A stretch of DNA of 64,000 bases from Scolanthus callimorphus (lineage: Eukaryota > Cnidaria > Anthozoa > Actiniaria > Edwardsiidae), in contig CM066912.1 in assembly GCA_033964015.1 (NCBI GenBank), positions 22,431,073 through 22,495,072 on the forward strand, read 5' to 3'. The notes beneath the pieces are model-generated. The model searched no databases, had not been told where the DNA came from, and saw nothing but the letters and a program-made list of their open reading frames with translations. The position numbers and the translations under genes were made by a program. Of the stretch, positions 56,401 to 64,000 are shown in pieces. Every line of letters begins with the position of its first letter. Position 1 is the stretch's first letter.

Positions 56401-59201
56401 ATGAAATTAGGGCACGAGCAGCCAGTATATTTTCAAAAGGGCAAAACATGATTCACTTATAAATTGCTCACTGGCACTTTTAGCGAGAGCTACAACTAGT
56501 AATAATAAAATAAAAAAGTGTCAGCATATGGGAGGCTCTTTTAAACATGTTTTTCATACACTGGAAACCATTTGAGGTTGTTTCCCAACCACTTCTGTCA
56601 GTTCTCAATATACAAAACACAGCATCACAGATGGTCAGTGACTAGCAACATCTGGAAATGAGGATTAAAATAGGAAACTGTTTCTATTTTCCTGACCACA
56701 TCCCAGTCAATCGCTGACAATTCCTGGACATACATTTTCATAAGACTGGGATTGATGGGGATGGTACTCTTGAAACAATTCCTGATTATCCCTGACATAT
56801 GAAAAACAGAGTATTAACAATATACTTACAGATCCCTCCCTGATTGCTTCTTCGCCCATGTCAGAACTGGTCCTGATCCCGCCCTCTTTCAACCAATCAC
56901 TCCGTTTTTGCAGGTTATATGCCCCGGGCCCAGGAGTCTTGATATGCTTGTCACTAAATCTATGACTGTGAAATTACAAGAGGGATCAAGTTGTATGAAT
57001 GTTCAGTTCAGGGCTTCTGGCAGGTCACAAAAAAACAAATGGCAAATTTCGCAGAATTGTTAGGTTCAAATTCATGAAAAAAAAACAGCCAATTTTGCGG
57101 AAAAAAACAGGCGAATTTCGCGAAAAAAAAACAACCAATTTCACGGGATTTTTGAGGTTCAAATTTGTGAGGTAAAACACCAGATTTCTGCAGGTCAAAG
57201 TCGGGTGAAAAAACTGGCCGATCGCATGTGAATTTTACAAGGAAATTTCGGAAGGGGGGAGTGTGGTCAATTTTCCTTATATTTCCAATACAACCACAGT
57301 GTACCTGTACCTGTATTTTTCACTGGAATGGAATTCAAGAGCTGTGTGACTGTGTTTGTGTGTACAATATCTCAAATCCCATCCATAAGGATGTGATACT
57401 ATGGAAATCAATAGAGTGGTAAAATGGCCCTTCGAGATCCAGTCCCAGGCCATTATTTTTATGTACCACATGATCATTACCATGTGTTTCTCCTGGGTGA
57501 TTGAAGGAATTCAGTGATCTCACGATTATTGATATTCTGTGCTTGAGGCCTCACCAAGAGAAAGTATTCTTGTTTTTGGCCTGTTTGAGGTAGAAGAAAT
57601 CAGTAACTGCTTCATATTAGCATCAAAAAGTAAGCAAGTGATCTCAAGTTCGTTACCAAACAGTGATCATGTGCTGCATCAAAACAATGATCACATGGTA
57701 CAGAAAATCATTAACCAGGGGACTGGATCTCAAAGTGTCATTTTATTACCACTCTAGTGGTTTCATAGAGCAGATTTCGTATGACTGTGAAAAGTACTGT
57801 GACGCAGCGCGGTACTGTGCGGTGGCGGTACCGAACCTGGCCTGCTTTAGATACCAAACGAAATCGCGTAGTCGTGGTGCGGTCATGGTCGCGGCGCAGT
57901 ACTACTCTTTCGCAGCACTTTTCACAGTCATACGAAATCTGCTCTAGGTAACACCTGGAATTATCCACCAACATTCTTACCCTGTTGGCTAATGTGTGCC
58001 CTCCTGACACCCTATACTGTGGGTGGCCTGGGTCATACTGGCCTGGACCTGGAGCGGCAACTACATTGTCTTGGATATCAAGAAATGTCTCCCGTCCAGT
58101 CATTGACAGAAATGGGGCATAGCCATCTAGATGGAAAAAATAAATTGCAGCTTTGATCAGAACAAATTCATGTCGACAGGTAAAATAACCAAAGTTAGAA
58201 AGAGGAAATAATCATTGACATCTTGTTGTATCTTGCTGAACATTCCCATACAGTGTCATACAGTGTTTGATTCATGTTTTGATTGATTTTGAAATACTGT
58301 CCAAATAGTTTTGCCTAATGTCTTGTAGGATTATCGATGGGAGGTTTCTATGACCCTCTCCTGAGGTAGCTAATGGTATTTATTATATAGCTCGAGTTTA
58401 TTTTCGATGAAAGCGTGTGCTCTGATTGGTCTGTCATGGTCACGTGGTAAAGTACAAACTCAATGTAGCCCGCATTGTTGCCCGTACAGGCAGAGCGAGA
58501 AATTCAGGTGATGTTTCCTCGAATTTCTATGTTTCCCTCGACTCGACTTCGTCTCGGGAAACATCGAGATTCTCAGGAAAACAAAACTCGCTGTTTCCCT
58601 CGGGAGCAGTCATTAAGTGTATAGTATCTTATCTCCATGACTATATACATCAATGTGATTGAGCTCTATCTATCTATAGACGACCCAAATTCAAGCAACA
58701 GGAAAATGGACTTTCTTGAACTGCTGTATGTCAAAGTAAAATCCCTGCAAACATTAATTCTGTTTCGGAGAGCACTGAGCTAATTGGATTACAATGAGAA
58801 ATGATATCCATACTTTAATGACATGTAACAAGATTTGATTTGAGCCATTTTGAGCAGTGGGATCGAGAAAAATAACACAACGTACAATTTTAAAGACAAA
58901 AGTAATTGAGCTAAAATAGTCATTATAAGTCCATTTTACTCGACAAGAAATATTAGCTATGAAGTAAAAATACAGCTCAGAATTTTGGTCATATAAATAG
59001 AGGAGTACGGTATTAGATACTAAGCTAACATTAAAAAGATCATAAGCAAAAGATCTACACACACTGACAAAAGTTTGCTCGAAATTCAATTCCTTACCGT
59101 ATTTTTTACGGCCAGTTCCGGTGCCTCATAAGTCCCGGGCCTACAGCATCCGCCGTACTAGATACAGGCTGCGTTAGCGTTCTTGGTGCGCGATCGTACA
59201 T
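41451..59201 (-). CDS. STPG2: Sperm-tail PG-rich repeat protein, STPG2-like, 14 or more exons
   Basis: Exons (minus): 59201-59098, 58126-57981, 56965-56830, 55666-55563, 53624-53549, 53153-53083, 52558-52520, 51852-51697, 48099-48020, 47092-46963, 46396-46201, 43901-43779, 42219-42108, 41582-41451 (stop TAG). All have AG/GT borders. Nearly every exon carries a PGPGxY-type repeat (PGPGQYD, PGPGAYN, PGPGDYD, PGPGKYE, PAPGAYN, PGPGAYT, PGPAHYM, PGPGHYE, PGPGAYE), the signature of sperm-tail/axonemal STPG proteins. The start MYDRAPR and the exon 2 phrase YAPFLSMTGRET resemble STPG2. Problems: the frame breaks at G runs 59134-59136 and 42177-42181, there is an in-frame TAA at 53098-53100 in exon 6, and phases disagree at junctions 2-3, 3-4, 9-10 and 11-12. 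Missing bases or undetected small exons may explain these. The function is presumably in the flagellum or cilium. Confidence 0.85.
41720..41891. mobile_element. TA-type MITE (copy 1), intron 13 flank of STPG2
   Basis: GAGCAGATTTCGTATGACTG is inverted as CAGTCATACGAAATCTGCTG, with TA on each side (41718-41719, 41892-41893). It is GC-rich inside, and a second copy lies at 57768-57944. Confidence 0.85.
42250..42640. repeat. TTCCCATGGG repeat interrupted by a MITE
   Basis: The order of blocks follows the copy at 260-460: CATCCATGGGAAAAGCTGCA, then ACACGCATGG, then TAGCCATGGGAAATC. The insertion at 42312-42524 splits it. Confidence 0.75.
42312..42524. mobile_element. MITE with CAGGGCCCG ends, 213 bp
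   Basis: CAGGGCCCGACATTA is inverted as TAATGCCGGGCCCTG. CATGG flanks both ends (42307-42311, 42525-42529). The uninterrupted phrase ACACGCATGGGAAG at about 325 shows the empty site. Inside are repeated TAGTCGCCA/TGGCGAC words. Confidence 0.85.
42640..42905. mobile_element. Composite inverted repeat with TGAGACCGGTACGAACTC blocks
   Basis: GTGATTACATGAGACCGGTA occurs in both orientations at 42645, 42700 and 42890, with diverged internal copies using CATGTAAAC. It looks like overlapping MITEs. Confidence 0.65.
43225..43745 (+). pseudogene. LINE reverse transcriptase C-terminus with (TTAAAG)n tail
   Basis: The frame (from about 43240 to a stop at 43702) reads SISEMLDRLKWESLEERR, FYKINTGL, NTRASIRNEYQL, then LSFFVRTVPLWNSLPQRVF. 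This matches the thumb/C-terminal domain common to cnidarian LINEs. It is 5'-truncated, and AAAGTTAAAGTTAAAGTTA at 43722-43740 is its tail. It sits in intron 12 of the STPG2-like gene in antisense orientation. Confidence 0.85.
43950..44030. repeat. Diverged end of a TTAA-type element
   Basis: TTTAAAGGGAGCGTGTCATA and ACGCGCATGCTC resemble the TIR of 50085-50711. Only one end is seen. Confidence 0.4.
44169..44559. mobile_element. Poly-G/C-ended MITE with 9-bp duplication, 391 bp
   Basis: CGATACTCC flanks both ends (44160-44168, 44560-44568). The left end is CCGGG with a G run above 20; the right is a C run ending GGG. Arms contain inverted GACGGGGGTGCTCGTC/GACGAGCACCCCCGTC and repeated CTTTTAGGGGTAAATT. 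Confidence 0.85.
44673..44860. mobile_element. Harbinger-like GGGGCCGACC MITE, copy 1
   Basis: GGGGCCGACCATTTAACT is inverted as AGTTAAATGGTCGGCCCC, with TAA flanking (44670-44672, 44861-44863). A poly-C run lies near the right end. Confidence 0.9.
44930..45085. repeat. Dispersed repeat with CCAATCAG words
   Basis: AGTGGAAGCCATTCAACAAC and TTGATTGGCTGAAAG recur inverted at about 63800-63975. Confidence 0.6.
45365..46140 (+). repeat. CAGACA-type minisatellite in intron 11 of STPG2
   Basis: About 40 units of GTGTCAGACAAACAGACAG and variants (GACAGACATGTGTCA, GTGTCAGTCAGACA). All three plus-strand frames stay open for long stretches because units contain no stop. It is not coding. Confidence 0.92.
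47690..47826 (+). repeat. 32-bp tandem repeat, four copies
   Basis: Units such as CAATCATGGGACGAAACAAA followed by TTCACAACTGAC start at about 47717, 47749, 47781 and 47813, in the intron between exons 9 and 10. Confidence 0.85.
48127..48353. mobile_element. TTAA-type MITE with AGAGCCTGTGTCAGCC ends, copy 1
   Basis: AGAGCCTGTGTCAGCC is inverted as GGCTGACACGGGCTCT, bordered by TTAA (48123-48126, 48354-48357). A diverged copy is at 62917-63140. Confidence 0.85.
48519..48540. repeat. Poly-G tract
   Basis: About 20 G residues in the intron between exons 8 and 9. Confidence 0.9.
48541..50080. other. Intronic interval without recognised features
   Basis: The 49469-49924 plus-strand frame (151 codons, Cys-rich) has no motif that I recognise and no supporting splice or repeat signal. 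Otherwise AT-rich unique-looking sequence. Confidence 0.35.
50085..50711. mobile_element. TTAA-type element, 627 bp
   Basis: AGCGGGACTGTCACGGTACG is inverted as CGTACCGTGACAGTCCCGCT, bordered by TTAA (50081-50084, 50712-50715). Confidence 0.88.
50716..51290. other. Intronic interval without recognised features
   Basis: No repeat ends or motifs are visible. Confidence 0.35.
51297..51493. mobile_element. Harbinger-like GGGGCCGACC MITE, copy 2
   Basis: Same TIR as 44673-44860 but opposite core orientation, with TTA flanking both ends (51294-51296, 51494-51496). Confidence 0.9.
51497..51665. repeat. Dispersed intronic repeat, also at 48358-48515
   Basis: GTGAACTCAAT and AATCTCAAGGAAGTCCGATC correspond to GTGAACTCAATCCG and AATCTCGTGGAATTTCGATC at 48440-48475. 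Confidence 0.55.
52625..52930. mobile_element. Palindromic element with AGGGTCTTCTGGGTAATTTT ends
   Basis: Left CCAGGGTCTTCTGGGTAATT and right ATTACCAAGAAGACCCTGG form TIRs. Inner inverted blocks include CTTTCCAAAGGGAGACCGCC/GGCGATCTCCCTGTGGAAAG. It is related to 17785-17995. Confidence 0.75.
53641..53925 (+). repeat. 138-bp direct duplication
   Basis: TTTTATTAAACTCACATTCT through GGATGGGAATCACATTATTT occurs at 53641 and again at 53773, with one small indel. Confidence 0.8.
53926..54985 (+). repeat. About 351-bp tandem repeat, three copies, intron 4 of STPG2
   Basis: Units start at about 53926, 54278 and 54629 with CGGTTTGCTGTATCCC and share GTGGGGTGGATATCCACCCA, GGAATGGGAGTTGAGGAGGA and TGAGCAGATCAGAGGGGCTG. 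Copies are over 95% alike by eye, so array length may be collapsed in the assembly. Confidence 0.9.
55820..56170 (+). repeat. About 171-bp tandem duplication in intron 3 of STPG2
   Basis: AGACCAGCCATCTTTAAATC and ATCTACTAATTGG, CAAATGTTCAC, GAGAG.GCAG blocks occur twice (55822 and 55993). Confidence 0.75.
56171..56829. other. Intronic interval without recognised features
   Basis: Unique-looking sequence; no repeat ends or coding signal. Confidence 0.35.
57025..57180 (+). repeat. Degenerate short tandem repeat
   Basis: Loose units of about 33 bp of the form AAAAAAAACAGCCAATTTTG with CGCGAAAA variants. Confidence 0.6.
57414..57754. mobile_element. TA-type MITE, 341 bp
   Basis: GAGTGGTAAAATGG is inverted as CATTTTATTACCACTC, with about 65-bp arms and TA on both sides (57412-57413, 57755-57756). 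It ends only 9 bp before the next MITE's TA. Confidence 0.8.
57768..57944. mobile_element. TA-type MITE (copy 2) in intron 2 of STPG2
   Basis: GAGCAGATTTCGTATGACTG/CAGTCATACGAAATCTGCTC with TA on both sides. It is a family member of 41720-41891. Confidence 0.88.
58130..59095. other. Intron 1 of STPG2-like gene
   Basis: No gene is seen. The phrase GGGAAACATCGAGATTCTC..GAAAACAAAACT..CTGTTTCC (about 58555-58605) is also present near 41645-41690, so a dispersed repeat is present. Confidence 0.45.
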
Positions 59202-59683
59202 GTTTTACAAGCTCTAAAATAACCTCCAACTCAAAACAAACTTTCTGATTCTCCCTTCTTGTTCCTCTTCTTTTCCAAATACATCTCCCTCTGTTGCTAT
59301 GGTGATCATGTTACTCAAGGACCCGGATAACAAATGGTGGATACCGCTGAAAGGTTGAAGGCTCCATTGTTAATTTATTTCTTTTCTTTTAGTCGCCGGC
59401 AAGAAAAACATTAAAATAAGCTGAACTGATCGAGTCTGATTATCTTGAATGAAGCTTTTATTTGTATCTAGATTTGTGTCTTTTTATTTATGTATTTTGA
59501 AGTGTAAATAAATCTTGGGCTTCCTGTGTATTGAGTAAGAAGAGAACTGGAACTTACCTTAGAATTTAGGTTTTGGCGGGAAAGAAGAAGAGAAGGCTTG
59601 TTTTGAAGATCGGGGTGAGTCTATTTATTCCGTTTTACTCGTATTTAATACCTTTTACCCGCCATGTCCAATCAGACCGGATT
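59202..59683. promoter_or_regulatory. Intergenic spacer between divergent STPG2-like and TREX-like genes
   Basis: The two genes are transcribed away from each other from this 480-bp interval, so both promoters must lie here or nearby. No TATA box or CpG-rich core is evident. Confidence 0.35.
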
Positions 59684-60536
59684 ATGTCTTTGATATTTCT
59701 CGATCTCGAAACTACTGGCCTGAAAAGGCCCGTAGAAATAACGGAAATCTGTCTAATGGCCGTTCAAGTTGAGGAACTGCTGTCTGCTTCAGCGCAAAAT
59801 TCATTCCCGAGACTCATCGACAAGTTAAAACATATGCGTTCGTCCGGCTCAGAAAATTGAACCCGTGGCTTCAAACATCACTAAAATACGCGATAAAGAT
59901 CTTACAGAGAGGAATACTTCGATAAACAGCTGGCAAAAGTGATCAAAACATTTATTCGTCGACAGCGACAACCTGGCTGCCTCGTTGCCCACAGCGGTGA
60001 CCGATTTGATTTCGAAATCCTCGCATCTGAATTTGCTTCAGCAGAAGTGACATTCCCACCGAAATTCAAGTGGCGATTCTTGGAAAGCATTCAGAAAGCT
60101 CCATAATGCGGAAAAATCCGAAATTACTCCAAGAAGTCTAGAAATCGCGAGAATATTCGACAGGAACTGGAAGGGTCTCTTTTGGTTTAGGAAATCTTTA
60201 CAAGCGAGTATTGGGTATGAAATCGAGAATGCGCACAGCGCTGAAGGGGATACGAAAGCCCTTGTTGGAATTAGCCCTCCAGAAACCAGGAGTTTTGAAG
60301 TATTTAGAAGAAGTAGCTCATCCTATGGGAAGCGGAGTAAAAAAACCCTGGGCTATCCAAAGTTAGAACGAGGAAGCAAGTTGGAAAAAACACCTATTAA
60401 TTCTCCAAGTTTGGACAGACATGACATAGCTCAAGTTCATGAGGACTATTTTTCAATGCTTGAGAAAGACGGACTTTGCCATCTGCATGTAGCCCTGAAC
60501 CCAGTAAAGCTAGAGAGGAATCACAACACCACTTAG
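59684..60536 (+). pseudogene. TREX-type 3' repair exonuclease, frame-broken
   Basis: TREX enzymes remove nucleotides from DNA 3' ends and clear cytosolic DNA. The ATG at 59684 starts MSLIFLDLETTGL with the D-x-E of motif I. CLVAHSGDRFDFEIL (about 59980-60025) is the diagnostic motif II, and ENAHSAEGDTKAL (about 60230) gives the H-x4-D motif III, so a full DEDDh set exists. The last 153 codons (60075-60536) are open and end in a Lys/Arg-rich tail. Three frame breaks separate the pieces: one extra base near the A run 59827-59830, one base missing near 59915-59920, and one extra at 60072-60073. It is either a pseudogene or a real single-exon gene damaged by sequence errors; with errors likely elsewhere I cannot decide. 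Confidence 0.75.
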
Positions 60537-60670
60537 GACACTAAGGTGTGAATATCACTAAATTAGAATATGATAGCTAGCAATCATTGCTTTTAGACAT
60601 AAGTAGACACTTGCATATTTTCATGAATACTGTAATCCGATTGGCTCCCCTACTCATGTTCTATCACATA

Positions 60671-61108
60671 CAATCAAAACCAGTAGAGTGTCAATTCTGG
60701 CACGAAAAGATTGGTCGTGTTTTAGTGGCGAAATTTTGATCACGTGCTCACTATTTCGTGTACCACGTGATAGAATTTTTCAGACCTAGTGCGAGTCGAC
60801 GTAAAACAACTAACTAAACATGACTGAAAATGTCGAAGCCTGGGATCTTTTCTGCTAGCATGAAGATCAAGAGTTCTTTTCTAGAGTCCACTAGCAATTC
60901 TTTGGTGAGAAAAACTATTAAATTCGTGAAGAGTCGTTTCGTAAAAGCTGATCCTTGAAACGAATGTTAGCCATCTTGTCACAGCAGACAAGAAACAACA
61001 AGACACCCAGCGGAAAACGTTAAATCACGTGTGGTACACGAAATAGTGAGCACGTGATCAACATTTCGCCACTACGCGACCAATCTTTGACACTAATGGT
61101 TTTGATTG
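60671..61108. mobile_element. MITE with about 100-bp TIRs and CAATCAAAACC ends
   Basis: CAATCAAAACCAGTAGAGTG at the left matches the inverse of CACTAATGGTTTTGATTG. The arms share AGATTGGTCG, GTGGCGAAA and GATCACGTGCTCACTATTTC. Confidence 0.85.
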
Positions 61109-61360
61109 TATTAGTCAAATCACACTAGTGGTCTATGACATGCTGTGTTGTGATTGGTTGATCTACTAGTAGGCTACAAGTGTCGGATTGAAAGCCAGAA
61201 AATGGTAAATGACCAGACCAAAAAACGTTTCTGGCTATACAAAATTCACCTACTAGTGAGGTTTTGACTAAAACAAGTATTCTTATCAGTCTGAGCATCA
61301 TCAGAGCTCAAGCCATTCAGGCTTGAGGAAAATTGTTAAATAGATAGTTGGAAGCAAAAA
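61109..61360. repeat. Repeat related to 28191-28322
   Basis: TTAGTCAAATCACACTAGTG and the inverse GTGAGGTTTTGACTAAAAC bound the copy, followed by CAAGCCATTCAGGCTTGAGG. It runs into the assembly gap. Confidence 0.65.
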
Positions 61361-61460
61361 NNNNNNNNNNNNNNNNNNNNNNNNNNNNNNNNNNNNNNNN
61401 NNNNNNNNNNNNNNNNNNNNNNNNNNNNNNNNNNNNNNNNNNNNNNNNNNNNNNNNNNNN
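61361..61460. other. Assembly gap (100 N)
   Basis: Exactly 100 N residues, the usual placeholder for a gap of unknown size. Confidence 1.
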
Positions 61461-61532
61461 ACGTGCTAATGAAATGGTCCATGTGGCTTATGAGCGTTAG
61501 CACTAGTAAGCGGAGAAAGAGAAAAAAATCTC

Positions 61533-61605
61533 TGACCCGAGAGGGATTCGAACCACGACCTCCGGAATTGTACATCCGATGCTCTACCGCTGAGCTATCA
61601 GGTCA
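61533..61605 (-). tRNA. tRNA-like sequence (pseudo-tRNA or SINE head)
   Basis: On the minus strand TGACCTG...CGGGTCA forms a 7-bp acceptor stem. TAGCTCAGCGGTAGAGC gives the D arm/A box and GGTTCGAATCC the T loop/B box. The anticodon stem TCGGA/TCCGG leaves an 8-base loop TGTACAAT, so the anticodon cannot be read with confidence (TAC or ACA) and the length is one base over normal. Most likely it is a degenerate tRNA or the 5' part of a tRNA-derived SINE. Confidence 0.6.
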
Positions 61606-62097
61606 GACTGGGAGCAGGTCGGGGAATATTAGATGCTATGGTCGCAGTAATGAAGTTCTGTTGAACTTAGTGCTACGCGGCCACAGGCTTGCCTGAACAT
61701 CAAAATAAACGGTAAATATGATGGTCGCTTTAGCTGATATACGAGGTAGAGGTAGCGCTCGGCTTACCTTCTGCTCCATTGTCTGAGGTATAGTATGGAA
61801 CTGGTACAGTGGGACGAAGAACCCTTCGAGCAGGCCAGCAGAAATATGAAGAACACACTCCATCGTGGAACTGAGACAGAATGACCAAACAAGATATAGG
61901 TTCGAGAACACTCAATCAAAACATGCAATATTGCTCACGCCAGTGGTTTGTTACCGTAGTGATGCATTGGTGTTGCTATGGTTACCTGGGTGTCGATGTC
62001 AGTAAGTCCAGACTCAGCTTACTAAGATGGCGGTTGACAAAACTCTGTATGACTGAAATGGGAATGCAAAACCATTTTATTTGCAGTATAGTCTAAG

Positions 62098-62707
62098 GCG
62101 CCGTCGCGCATTTCCCTTCGTAAACGGTCGTTGCCTTTTAGAACGGTCGTTGCCATTTCTGTGAACGGTCGATGCCTTTCAGAAAGGTCGTTGCCATTTT
62201 GATCCCTTGGGACAGTTAGTAATTATCATATATATAGCTTCGTTCTATAGATGCTAATGAAAGATAGTACAAATCCAATTAAAAAGCACCTCCAACCAGC
62301 GAATTAACTCGTAGCGCACTGGTTAGGGTTTGGGTTAGTAATTGGGTTACCGGTTAGGGTTAGGGTTCTAAACAGGTAGAATTTATACAATATTTTTCTT
62401 TTACCTTGACTGAGACATATCAAAAATAAAACGTGAAAATTTTCTAAGTGTCGTCCAAATGGCAACGACCGTTTACGAAAGGGAAATGCGCGGCGCCGTC
62501 CACACTACGCCGGGTAAATTTGAAAACGGCTATTTTGCCTCGTAAACGGAACAAAAGTTTTCCGTCCACACTACGCCGGCTAAATTTGAAAAACGCACAA
62601 AAAAGTCAGCTTTGCGCATGCGCCAGATGGGGTGTAGTGTGTGGAAGGCACAAACCGTATAAATAATTAGCCGTTTTCAAATTTAATCGGTGTAGTGTGG
62701 ACGGTGC
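62098..62707. mobile_element. Composite element with GCGCCGTC ends
   Basis: GCGCCGTC at 62098 is inverted as GACGGTGC ending at 62707, with CTAAG on both sides. Inside, GCGCATTTCCCTTCGTAAAC is inverted at about 62472-62491 and GTCCACACTACGCCGG/GGTGTAGTGTGGAC forms a further pair at 62498-62703. Two elements may be nested. Confidence 0.65.
62321..62368 (+). repeat. Short telomere-like tract
   Basis: GGTTAGGGTTTGGGTTAGTA and GGTTAGGGTTAGGGTT are degenerate TTAGGG units, the animal telomere repeat, inside the 62098-62707 element. Confidence 0.7.
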
Positions 62708-62916
62708 CTAAGGCCTTTTCTTTGTCCAGTAACAAAACATGGTTACGGCGCGCGCGTTGCATGCCGGAAGACGAGATTTGTCGAACAAGCTGTCAAAAGT
62801 GTGCGGACTGCATTCTGGTATTTGCAGGGCGCGGACATTTCTTCGGTTCATGGTTTCGTTTCTTGGCAACAAAAGCATTCCTGTAAAAGAGTTCATAAAC
62901 ATTCTCGGCGTATTAA

Positions 62917-63140
62917 CGAGCCTAGTCAGCCACTCCTTTGTTATTGTTTTCAGTCGATATCAGACAACGAATTACGTGTACAAATCTTGAAATAGTCTTT
63001 TAAAAACAAAGTTTTATTATTCATTTATCGAATTCAATCGCAAATATTGCACTACATTCCCTAAATCAGCCGATGGAAATGGATGCTTTCTCTGTCTCGT
63101 TATGTTGCTAGGCTGACAAAATGGAGGCTGACAGGACTCC
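62917..63140. mobile_element. TTAA-type MITE, diverged copy 2
   Basis: CGAGCCTAGTCAGCC and GGCTGACAGGACTCC are imperfect inverted ends with TTAA outside (62913-62916, 63141-63144). The core CACTCCTTTGTTATTGTTTTC is the inverse of that in 48127-48353. Confidence 0.8.
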
Positions 63141-63144
63141 TTAA

Positions 63145-63779
63145 CGTCTGCAGGGCGCAATTCCGAGTCTTGACTAGGAGGATTCTGCTTACCTTTTTCA
63201 CAACTCCGAGCTTTTCTGGAGCATTGTCAAACAGGCGTCAAAAGCATCACGCTCTAAATAAACACCAATAACATTAGCATCGAAATGGTACCGTGGTACG
63301 AGTACTACTAAATCAGCGTTGACGTTTCACCTGTAGACAAGGGGGGCGTTTCATTATCAATCTCCCCTCTACTATGTCTAAGGCCTCGTACACACGATTG
63401 CGTTTTGTTTTTAAAAACGCAACATTTTCTTTTTGCGTTTTCAAAAGAAACCGCGTGCACGCGTAGCGTATCAGATAAGCTCTCAACAGCAATAATTTTG
63501 GAGAATGGGTACCACAATTTCTATGGCGACGAAACTTCCGTATATTTGGCGACTAGATTTTTGTTATTTAGGCGACAATATCCACTTTCAAAATAGGTTG
63601 ATGCTGGGCCTTGCCTGAATCAAGCTCATTGATTACATGAGCATATTGCACCTGCAAAAAATATATATGAAATTTGCATGGCACTTACCATACTTTCCAT
63701 CAACATCGCTGTTGAAAAAACAAAACCTTATGTTACTATACATTGTGCACCTCTAGCCCCTAGAGCGGATTCAGATGAC
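63145..63779. other. Interval without recognised features
   Basis: No gene or delimited repeat is recognised. Confidence 0.35.
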
Positions 63780-63980
63780 CGCCGAAAGTAAGCCATTTAG
63801 TTAGCGTTCTATTGGCGGAGAGCAAAGCATTTTGTCATTCAACCAATCAAATTGCGAACTAAAATCAAAACGCGGCAATACTTTGCCTCCTGATTGGTTG
63901 TTGTTGAATGGCTTCCACTCTGATTGGCTGGCGGCTTCATTTTTGCATTACTTTTCGACACTCATCTGACATCCACTCTA
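63780..63980. repeat. Dispersed repeat with CCAATCA words
   Basis: GTTGTTGTTGAATGGCTTCC and AACCAATCAAATTG correspond, inverted, to 44930-45085. Confidence 0.6.
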
Positions 63981-64000
63981 TACACAATTTGGAATGATGA

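Noticed and set aside
57228..57422. 64-codon plus-strand frame before a MITE
   Set aside because: It overlaps the degenerate tandem repeat and MITE end and has no domain.

Overview
The window is animal nuclear DNA, most likely from a cnidarian and plausibly a stony coral. This rests on split genes with GT/AG introns, dense short inverted-repeat elements, a mitochondrially targeted phosphonate hydrolase of a kind known from cnidarians, and retroelement and transposon proteins of types common in corals and anemones. The species cannot be fixed from the sequence. An exact 100-N run at 61361-61460 marks a scaffold gap.

Layout. 1-8400: a tRNA-Val(AAC) gene, then a 5'-truncated non-LTR retrotransposon split by a complete 6.7 kb DNA transposon (1319-8044). 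That transposon has long terminal inverted repeats (TIRs), a 3-bp target duplication (TSD) and a multi-exon transposase-like gene with an XPG/FEN-like nuclease region and a Cys-rich tail. It is best described as Academ-like. 8400-15500: gene-free and full of nested short elements. 15987-19113 (minus): 7-dehydrocholesterol reductase in two coding exons. 19200-34200: gene-poor, with a 5.2 kb CACTA/EnSpm-like element (25700-30920) carrying subterminal repeat arrays, and a cluster of elements with 9-bp TSDs near 33.3-34 kb. 34912-38739 (minus): four-exon phosphonoacetaldehyde hydrolase with an apparent mitochondrial presequence. 41451-59201 (minus): a sperm-tail PG-rich repeat gene (STPG2-like) in at least 14 exons, its introns loaded with MITEs, minisatellites and tandem repeats. 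59684-60536 (plus): a TREX-type 3' exonuclease with all catalytic motifs but three frame breaks. 60671-64000: short elements, the gap, a tRNA-like sequence and a short telomere-like tract.

The host genes do not form a pathway: sterol synthesis, phosphonate breakdown, a ciliary/flagellar structural protein and DNA degradation. The main story is transposon biology. Many elements can be delimited exactly by TIRs and TSDs, and they fall into classes by TSD: TTAA, TA, 3-bp TWA-like, 9-bp, CACTG ends with 3-bp, and Academ-like with TAG. A second theme is quality: several unrelated genes are broken by a single missing base inside a G/C run, which looks like consensus error rather than true gene death. 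Gene models here should be read with that in mind.
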